Shown piece after piece: positions 55,919-64,000 of a stretch of 64,000 bases of DNA. The translations under genes and the position numbers were made by a program. The notes under the pieces are model-generated. The model searched no databases, had not been told where the DNA came from, and saw only the letters and a list, made by a program, of their open reading frames with translations. Position 1 is the first letter of the stretch; the number at the start of each line of letters is the position of its first letter. Source of the DNA: Rheum nobile (taxonomy: Eukaryota > Streptophyta > Magnoliopsida > Caryophyllales > Polygonaceae); contig WOAB01000563.1 of the NCBI GenBank assembly GCA_027886185.1, positions 4,836,001-4,900,000 on the forward strand, given 5' to 3'.

Positions 55919-58900
55919 TCCTCCCCCACTTGAGTGTGAAGCGTCCCCGCTTCACCCGCATCATAATCTGGCTCCACGTACGGTGATAGATCAGCAACAT
56001 TGAAGGTTGGGTGAACACCATACTTGTCTGGGAGCTCTAGCTGGTAGGCGTTGTCATTGATGGCCTTGACAATACGGAATGGTCCATCACCCCTTTGGTC
56101 GAGCTTAGACTTGCGGTTGGAAGGAAAACACTCCTTCCGCAAGTGAAGCCAAACCAAGTCGCCAGGAGCAAAGACAATCCTGCGTCGTCCTTTGTTCTTC
56201 TGGGCCGCATACTGTGCTGCTCTGCGCTCCAGCTGGTTGCGCGTCCGAGTGTGCAGGTCCTTGATGTGATCGGCCAATCTATCAGCTGTGGTGCTGTCTG
56301 TATCCTTCCTAGGATAGGGAGTCAAGTCCAGCGGCGTCAGCGGGTTCCGTCCATAGACAACTTCGAACGGGGTCAGTTTAGTCGCGCTGTGCCTACACCT
56401 GTTATAACAAAACTCCACAGTAGATAGTAAGTCCTCCCACCTGCGTGGGTTACTCTTCAGAACCGTCCGAAGGAGGGCTCCAAGAGTGCGGTTGGTCACC
56501 TCTGTCTGACCATCCGTCTGTGGGTGGTAGCTCCTAGAAAATAGGAGTTTAGTACCGAGCTTACCCCACAAGGTTCTCCAGAAATGGCCGACGAACTTGG
56601 TGTCCCGATCACTAACAATAGTGTGCGGAATACCGTGCAGTCTCATGACATTGTCGAAGAACAAAGTAGCAACGTCAGTGGTGTTACTAGTGTTCTTACA
56701 GGCAATGAAGTGTGCCATCTTAGAGAACCTGTCTACGACCACAAATATAGAATCTCTACCACGCCGAGACATAGGCAACCCAGTGATAAAATCCATGGAA
56801 AGATCTTTCCACGGGCCAGCTGGAATCGGCAAAGGCGTGTAGAGACCATGCGGACTAGACCTGGCCTTAGCCTTATGGCATGTCACACAACTCTGACAAT
56901 ACTTCGTAACATTGTTGGCCATCTTAGGCCAGAAGAAGTGCTCATGAAGTGATGCCAGCGTCTTAGACACGCCAAAGTGACCACGACTATGTGCTTCCTC
57001 AAGCAGCAAATTTCTGACAGAGGATGAAGGAATGCAAAGCTTCCCACCTTTGTACAGAAAGCCGTCATCAAGGAAATACGTAGCATGTTCACGACCAGTG
57101 GATTTACATTGCTCAAAGAATGTAGAAAAGAAAGGATCAACAGCATAAAGATCCTTGAGCAATGCAAACCCAAATAACTGAGACTGTAGCTGAGTAATAA
57201 GGACGTACCTGCGAGAAAGGGTGTCGGCTACCACATTCTCCTTACCTTTCTTGTGAACAATGAGATAGGAGAACGTCTCCATGAACTCAACCCAATGAGC
57301 GTGGCGTCTGCTAAGAGTCGTCTGGCTGCGCAGATAACTAAGAGCTGCATGATCTGAGTGAATCACAAACTCTGCAGGCCACAGATAGTGTTGCCACGTC
57401 TTCAGAACCCGAATCAGCGCGTACAGCTCCTTGTCATACGTCGGGTAGTTCAGCTGTGCACCTGACAGCTTCTCTGAAAAGTAGGCAATCTGCCTCTTTT
57501 CCTGCAGCAAGACACCTCCGATGCCGAAATCAGAAGCGTCGCATTCCACCTCGAACCGACGGGTGAAGTCAGGAAGCTGTAGCAGCGGCGCGCGGCACAA
57601 GGCATCCTTCAGGGCGGCAAAAGCAGCATCATGCCATGGAAGCCAAGTGATAGACGCGGCCTTCTTGGTCAGCTCGTGTAATGGGGCGGCTATAGTGCTG
57701 AAATCACGAACAAACCGTCGATAAAAACCAGCCAAACCCAAAAACGAACGTACCTGAGTAGGAGTAGCTGGCGTCGGCCACTCCTGGATAGCGCAGATCT
57801 TTTCTGCATCCACCTGCAGGCCGTCCTTGCTGACGATGAAACCTAGGAAGTTTGTAGAAGGAGAACAAAATACACACTTGCCAAGATTGGCGTATAAGCT
57901 CTCTACTCTCAAACACTCTAAAACAAGGCGAAGATGCTCAGCATGGTCATCTAAAGTCCTTGAGTAAATAAGAATATCATCAAAATAGACAACTACAAAC
58001 TTACCCAGAAAAGCTCTCAAGACATGGTTCATCGGTCTCATGAACGTAGAAGGAGCATTGGTCAGTCCAAATGGCATGACGAGCCACTCATACAGACCAT
58101 ACTTCGTCTTGAAAGCAGTCTTCCACTCGTCCCCCTCCTTCATGCGAATCTGATGATAGCCGCTCTTCAGATCAATCTTGCTGAAGAACTGCGCTCCATG
58201 TAGCTCGTCAAGCATGTCGTCGAGGCGAGGAATGGGATGTCTGTATTTGACGGTGATCTGGTTGATGGCACGGCAATCCACGCACATCCTCCAAGAACCG
58301 TCCTTCTTAGGCACCAATATGACGGGAACAGCGCACGGGCTAAGAGACTCACGCACATACCCCTTCTCCAACAGTTCCTGCACCTGCTTTTGCAACTCCT
58401 TTGTTTCCTCTGGAGAAGTTCTGTAGGCAGCTCGGTTGGGAAGAGTAGCTCCCGGGACAAAATCGATCTGGTGCTTAATGCCACGAAGTGGTGGAAGACC
58501 ATCTGGCAACTCGTCCGGCAGCACATCCTGAAACTCCTGCAAAACAGACAAAATACAAGAGGGGAGTGCGGACTCTGAAACAGATAGGGCAATAGGAAGA
58601 GCAATGAGTAGGAAACAGGGAGACTTGCCTTGGATGACGTCGGAAACCTTCCGGCGTCGCGCCAAGAGAAGTCGCTGCTCACAAGTGCCTTTCAGCGCAG
58701 AACTACCTTTGCCACCCTTTTGATGATCAGAACCCTTTACAGCGCCCTGTTCTGAAGTGCCCTAGGTACCCGAAGAAGATGCTGCAGGAAGTTGTAGGGA
58801 ACTATGCTGGAAAGCTGTAGGGGACTCTAGAGGGGGTTTTCCGTTGTCCTTTGCAGCCTGTATAGCCTTGTTCCTCTGTCTAATAGCATGGTCCTGTAAA

Positions 58901-61212
58901 ATCTCATTCGGAGTCATAGGTAAGAGCGTCACGCGCTTTCCATGGTGAGTGAACATGTAACTATTCAAAAACTCATCATGGAAGACGCGACGGTCAAATA
59001 GCCAAGGACGCCCTAACAGAATATGGGTGGCATCCATGGCGGTAACATCGCACAAAACAGTGTCTGTAAATGGTCCTATGGAAAAAGTAACGGGACACTG
59101 TAAAGAGACATTGTTACCGGGTTGGTCTGAAATCCACTGCAGACCGTAGGGCTGAGGATGTGGTTGCGTCTGAAGATTGAAGTCACGGACGACTCTCTCA
59201 TTTATAATGTTGCAGCACGACCCTCCATCAATTATCAGACTCAGCGACGCATTCTTCATACGACACCGGGAATGAAACAGATTCTCCCTTTGGTCAAGTG
59301 GACCTCCTTCCTTGACGCTGAGGACTCGTCTGGTGACCAAGGCATAATGCATGACGTCTGTATCATGGTCGCCCGGCCTGATCACCTCATCAGTCAGCTC
59401 TGCAGACTCCTCTGGGACGTTCTCCTCTTCATCAGAAAGGCTCTCGTAGTCTGCAGTTTGGGCGGAGTAGAGGACACGCTTCTGATTAGGGCAGTCCTTC
59501 CGATAGTGTCCTCGTCCACCACATCTGTAACACTCTATATCGCTAGAACAAGTTATACGGCCTGTCTCAGCAGAGGCCGATGGCTGTCGGCGCGCAGAAG
59601 AAGGGGGCGTCGGTCGCGGCGTCGTAGAAGACGCAATACATGTGTGATCCTGTCTAGGCACAGAACTAGAAGAAGAGTTAGTGCGATAAGAATTGACAGG
59701 ATTCGAGGTATACCTTGGTGCGGGAGAAGACGAAGACTGCCAAGGCTGCTGTCGACGTCTCTGCGCTTGAAGATAGAGCTTCTGCGCAGTATGTACTACG
59801 TTGTTGAGGTCTCGGATTGGCAGAATGTCAACCTGATCCATGTACGGCTATGACAAACCCGTTACAAAACGTGTACGTAGAGTAGATGGAGTAACACTTA
59901 CCCCGGCCTTGAAGTACATGTCTTCTAAGCGAGCAAAGAACTCCTGTGGCGTATCACGACCCTGAGTAGCAAGTGCAATGGCTGTCTTCATATCCTCTCG
60001 GTATGTCGTCGGCATGTACTTGCGCGTCATGAGTGCCACTAGCTGTTGCCACTCTGTCACAGGTGGCCACCCCATGCGTGCCTGTTGTTGGACCAGTCGG
60101 TTCCACCAGGTGCGCGCTGCTCCTTGGAAATGCAAGGTGACGATCTCCACCTTCGCATGCTCCTCATATTGATAGTGTTGAAGAACATGGCAGGTACTCT
60201 GCAACCAATCTATGAAAGTAGAAGGATCATAAGTACCAACGAAGGGTTCGATTTTCACCTTAATTTCTTGGCGATACGTAGCTGGGGGTGGGTATCGTTG
60301 TTGGCCTGCAGCTGGAGCATAGAAATTCTGCGGTGGAAGCCCCTGCCGCTGCTGTCCAATTGGTAGTTGTCGTCGTCGTTGCGCTCGAAGAGGACCGGCA
60401 ACACGCTGCTGCTGATATTGCTGTGGATGACCCTGTGTAGCATAATAAGCAGCCTAATTATGTGGCTGCTGTGGAGGAGGAACCCAACCTGTACGATGAA
60501 ACTGCTACTCTGGTGGGTCCTATAGGGGTGGGTGATAACCTGCAGAAAACCCATAGGCCCCTTCTTCCTCATCCTCAAGGTCAAATTCCTTGAACCCTTC
60601 ATCTGAATCTGACTCAACAGGAGAAACAGTACTCTGATGGTCAGCAAATGAATGGACATTGAAGGTTTCAGAATTTACCTGGTGTCGACTTGGACGAGCT
60701 GTGGAGGGTTTCCCTTGCTTGCTGGTGGAAGCATATGGGTCTGTGCGTCTACTCTGGCGTCTGACGGCACTGTCATCGACCTGTTCATCCTCCTCTGAAG
60801 ATGACTCATCATGGTCCTGCTCGTCCTCGTCCTGAGAGTTGTGTTCAGGAATTGTCAACTGGGCTGATTTGGAGCGTACCTTCTTCTTCGACGCGCTGCT
60901 TTCTTTCTGTGATCCTTTCCGCGGAGGCTGCGTAGGAGGATCGGATATCAGAACGTCCTTGCCCGTTTTCTGCTTCTGGGCTAGGGTACTCTGGTTGTCA
61001 CGCTGGTTCGGTGACGGAGACGGCATCACTCTACTGAGCATGTCACGCAGGGCTGCAAAATTGGCTTCGGAACGTTCATCGGAACGTGCGATGGCAGCCG
61101 TGTTGCTCTGAATGGCGGCGTCGGAACGTTGCTGATTGGCCACCAAAAGCTCAATGGCATTAGCCAGTTGATCGACCTGACCCGTATCCTGTCCGTCATT
61201 GGAGTTCACCAT
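55684..61212 (-). pseudogene. CRM-like gag-pol, one frame with five TAG codons
   Basis: ATG at 61212-61210 (MVNSNDGQDTGQ). The frame runs 1,842 codons to 55684. Gag has an acidic N-terminal part, then PFVGTYDPSTFIDWLQ and ARTWWNRL. The zinc knuckle is CYRCGGRGHYRKDC (near 59520). A protease-like LIIDGGSCCN (Gly where Ser or Thr is usual) and ILLGRPWLFD follow. The uninterrupted part 58665-55684 holds RT (MCVDCRAINQ, VVYFDDILIYS near 57980), RNase H (ECDASDFGIGG), the HHCC integrase finger (RGHFGVSK, CQSCVTCHKAK), the core (MDFITGLP, SDRDTKF, HPQTDGQTE) and FNVADLSPY. TAG codons lie at 60520-60522, 60505-60507, 60454-60456, 59848-59850 and 58762-58764. Translated readthrough is not supported, so I call it inactive. 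Confidence 0.93.
55919..55931 (-). promoter_or_regulatory. Polypurine tract inside the pol frame
   Basis: AGTGGGGGAGGA on the minus strand, directly before the 3' LTR. It is translated as part of QVGED, so coding and priming functions overlap here. Confidence 0.85.
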
Positions 61213-62915
61213 TATCCTGAAAAGACAACAGAAACCCCAACAGAGCAAAGGAAAAACAAAAACAAAGCAACAGAAACGAAAGAGAAGTCGAACTACCAAG
61301 ATATCACAACTGAAAGCAAGGCTGATATGGCCGTGAGGGCGGAAAGGCTAAGGATAATCACACAACAATCACAAAATGCAGCGATAACTCAGCAAACAAA
61401 TTTTAGATATAAATTGCAGAAATATAAGCCTAGATTTGCCAACAAGACTATAACAGCCAAGACAATGAGAGAGAGAGGAAATGGTAAATGAATCAATAAC
61501 GATAGGGCAACGATTACCTTATTTTGGCTTTACGCACCCTATATCTCTTCACTGTTGCCACCTAAGTTCGGCTTTTCTCACAAAAAGCTCATGCACTCTA
61601 ATACCCCTACAGAAACCTCAACTGTTGTCGCCAGGATATAACGGTAGGCACAGAACTTAATCCGGCGTGAACCTAGGCGTCCCGGCTAAGCAGCTGCAAA
61701 CTAACAAAAGTGGATAACTCACGCCAAAGTCAGAAGGATAACTGTAAAAAGCGAATGCAGAAACCGACACAAAAAGGAAAAATAAAAATAAAAGGACTCA
61801 GATCCCTGCAGTCTAATACCCCTACAGTAACCTCAACTGCTGTTGCCAGGATATAACGGTAGGCACAGAAACTAATCCGGCGTGAACCTAGGCGTCCCGG
61901 CTAAGCAGCTGTAAACTAACAAAAGCGGATAACTCACACCAAAGTCAGAAGGATAACTGTAAAAAGTGAATGCAGAAATCGACACAAAAAGAACGAAATA
62001 AAAAATTAAAAATAAAAATACCAAAGATCTTCCGTAGGGTGCAAGTTTCGGAACCCACGAAAAGAACCCGGATCAGGGAAGTCCGTGCTCGTTGCGCTGG
62101 GAGGGGGTCTTTTAACCCGGTTCAGAGGCACCTGGGATATAAGAGGGTGTGTGCTGGGGGCGCGCGTGGGAGCGGCTTGCTGGGCGCCGACGCTGCTGGC
62201 TTCGGTCTTGTGTGGCGCTGAAGGCAATGGTGCCCTAGCCACTTTCCCTACTTACAAGGATTTGATTGCCTTGATTTTTTTTTTGATTGATAATTTTTTT
62301 GGCAATTCTTCAGATCTGGCTTTTTCTACAAGGAAAGATCTCAGCCCCCTTTTTTTTTTTGAATTAGAGAAATTGCAACAAGAACTCAAGAACCCTAATC
62401 TTCAAGGGCGAAATTCTTCAAGGAAGCCTCCGTTGCGCAGATCGGACTCAAAAAATTTAAAAAAAAAATTCTAGACACCAACACACTCAATTGATTCAAG
62501 TGGGCAAGAAGAGATCAAAGAAGATGCAGATTAATGGCAAAAAGGTCAAGTACATCAATTCAACGTATATGCATGCAAATCTAGATCTATAATTCAATCA
62601 CTAATTTATCAACACAAGAAGCAATTGTTGTGCGTAGGGGACAAGGTAAGAACTCTGAAAATCAAGCAAACAAAATTTTTGAGGAAGAAATTCACTAGAG
62701 CCGTGAAGAACTAGAGAAAATCACCCAATTTTTTTGAAAAACAATTCGGTCTTCAAGGGGAAAAAAAATTTCGAATTTTTTTTTACTCTAAAAACTGAAC
62801 TGAATAATAACAATCAGAATTATCAAGAAAAAGGCAGGGAAAAAAATTTTGGAATTTTTTGACACGAAAATAAGGTTGTGATAAGCAAGGAATCGATTCG
62901 ACTTACAGATTCAAA
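61213..62915 (-). other. Leader of the CRM-like element
   Basis: 1.7 kb between the primer site and gag, without a long frame. It contains a direct tandem duplication (61597-62005) and poly-T/poly-A tracts near 62275-62365 and 62460. Confidence 0.7.
61597..62005 (-). repeat. Tandem duplication, about 200-bp unit, period 215
   Basis: Unit 1 starts at 61597 (TCTAATACCCCTACAG), unit 2 at 61812 with the same words in the same order. They differ by scattered substitutions. Two copies only. Confidence 0.9.
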
Positions 62916-62928
62916 GGCTCTGATGCCA
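62916..62928 (-). promoter_or_regulatory. Primer-binding site, tRNA-Met with one change
   Basis: TGGCATCAGAGCC on the minus strand, two bases from the 5' LTR. It differs from the usual TGGTATCAGAGCC by one base. Confidence 0.85.
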
Positions 62929-62930
62929 GT

Positions 62931-63793
62931 TGATGTGACCTTGCTATGAAGAAGGTCTCAAGTCCCGGATGAGATCGTGATGAATCCGTAGTGGGGCGAA
63001 GCAACTCCTTGAATAGGCATCTGCGTTTGATGGAGATTGCAAGACGACGGCGAGACAGAAGCGATTTCGGGAGCGATAGAAATGTAAGTGGATGACCGTA
63101 AGGGTGAAGGGTGTTCACGGCCAGTATAGGGCTGGAAAAGATGGAGATTTGGAAGCGGGATAGATGAAGGGAGCACGCTCGACCTAGATCTAAAGGATTT
63201 GATGTGCGAATGACGAAGGAGCAAGCTCGACTAGGTGATTCAAGGTGACATTGAAGGAGCTTTAATGGAGGTTTTCTCTCAACATAAAAGTTATAATTAT
63301 CAACGTAACCAGAAAGGAGGCTACAAAGCTAGGTTAAGTAAAAGGAAGACTCTTCCTTTTCCTTAACCAAAAAGTTTTAAAATAAAACAATTAAAACACT
63401 AAAAATTACTCTAAGGGGGCTGGTCATTCTAAGTATAAAAATGACCTCCTAAACTCCCTTAAAAATGCTGAAAATAATAATAAATAATATCCGGACTAAA
63501 AACTAAAAATGTCATAAATCAGAAATATCGATAACTAGGCGAATAGCGATCAATATTTCTAATCTGTAAGCTCCGGGATCTCTGCAGACTGTGTAGACGT
63601 CCTAACTGTCACTAAACTCAGAATGGATCCTTCATCTGTAGTTGTACGTCCATGACCTGTTACGAGTCTGGTCACCAGTGATTGAGTCGCAGCTTGAATA
63701 GCTTTGGCTCGTGCTCTAGTAATGGGACCTGAGGACCTAAGACTCATAGCCTCCTCCTCGTCTGCAGCTGTCATGGTAGGCGAGGTCACATCA
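62931..63793 (-). repeat. 5' LTR of the CRM-like element
   Basis: 863 bp, the partner of 55056-55918. It contains a copy of the pol C-terminus (63559-63789), translated only from the 3' LTR. Confidence 0.95.
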
Positions 63794-64000
63794 AGATGCG
63801 TGTTCTCCTATTAAAGGTACAATAATGTCGTTATGACAATTTTGGAGACCATTATTATATAATGGCCAGAACCTTGTGGATATAGTGAGAATGATTACAT
63901 GGTATTATATATAGAGATGAGGTTGCGGATGAGATCAAGTGGACTTGAGGAAAAAGGTAACCCACGTTGGTTAAAGTAATTATATAACACGTTCGAGTAA
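63794..64000. other. Right flank of the CRM-like element
   Basis: It continues the unassigned sequence interrupted at 55055 after the AGATG duplication. No gene seen. Confidence 0.5.

Larger units (their letters stand above)
55056..63793 (-). mobile_element. CRM-like chromovirus with AGATG duplication
   Basis: 8.7 kb, with LTRs at 55056-55918 and 62931-63793, both exactly 863 bp with inverted ends TGATGTGAC and GTCACATCA. AGATG flanks both sides (55051-55055, 63794-63798). Minus-strand gag-pol is one frame with five TAG stops and no frameshift. Gag, RT, integrase and the C-terminal region resemble plant CRM (centromeric) retrotransposons. It is the youngest-looking and best-preserved element of the window. 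Confidence 0.93.

Noticed and set aside
58762..60522. Programmed amber readthrough in the CRM-like gag-pol
   Set aside because: Five separate TAG codons without a common downstream context fit CAG decay better than regulated readthrough.

Overview
The window is nuclear DNA of a flowering plant, most likely a eudicot. It is almost entirely transposable elements of plant lineages (Athila-like, CRM-like and Del/Tekay-like Ty3/gypsy, a chromovirus, SIRE-like and Ale-like Ty1/copia, a MULE, an L1-type LINE, a MITE). The only cellular gene I recognise is a plant WAT1-related (EamA/nodulin MtN21-like) transporter, and it is dead. The nesting and the CRM-type element fit heterochromatin, perhaps pericentromeric. 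I cannot name the species.

Layout. 306-5149: a MULE DNA transposon with terminal inverted repeats, a broken transposase, an OTU-type cysteine protease region, and twelve 23-bp palindromes near its ends. 5186-6972: an old, degraded LTR-like layer. 6973-20666: a gag-protease-only Athila-like element (1.47 and 1.50 kb LTRs), split at 10323-17082 by a SIRE-type copia element with a perfect CCTCC target duplication. 20831-22250: another Athila-like LTR. 22501-45569: remains of the WAT1-related gene on the minus strand. Its last exon (22501-22585) is 16.5 kb from the preceding one (39119-39274). That gap holds a partial Ale-type copia, a second gag-protease Athila-like family with three LTRs, a foreign solo LTR and a nearly complete Ale copy. 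A chromovirus (39687-44786) lies between exons 1-3 and the later exons. 46190-47712: a 5'-truncated LINE with a 14-bp target duplication. 48491-48816: a MITE. About 49010-53737: a long LTR plus truncated internal region of a Del/Tekay-like element. 55056-63793: a CRM-like element with equal-length 863-bp LTRs, AGATG target duplications and one 1,842-codon gag-pol frame broken only by five TAG codons.

How it fits together. No element here looks fully functional as read. The CRM-like copy comes closest. The two Athila-like families carry gag and protease only, so they would need enzymes in trans. The order of insertion can be read from which element interrupts which.

The most unusual signal is a recurring design. 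The MULE and both Athila-like families carry clusters of short GC-rich dyads (9-bp arms in the MULE, about 6-7 bp in the others), each with its own motif. In the MULE they lie near both ends. In the Athila-like families they lie in the LTR and again between gag and protease.
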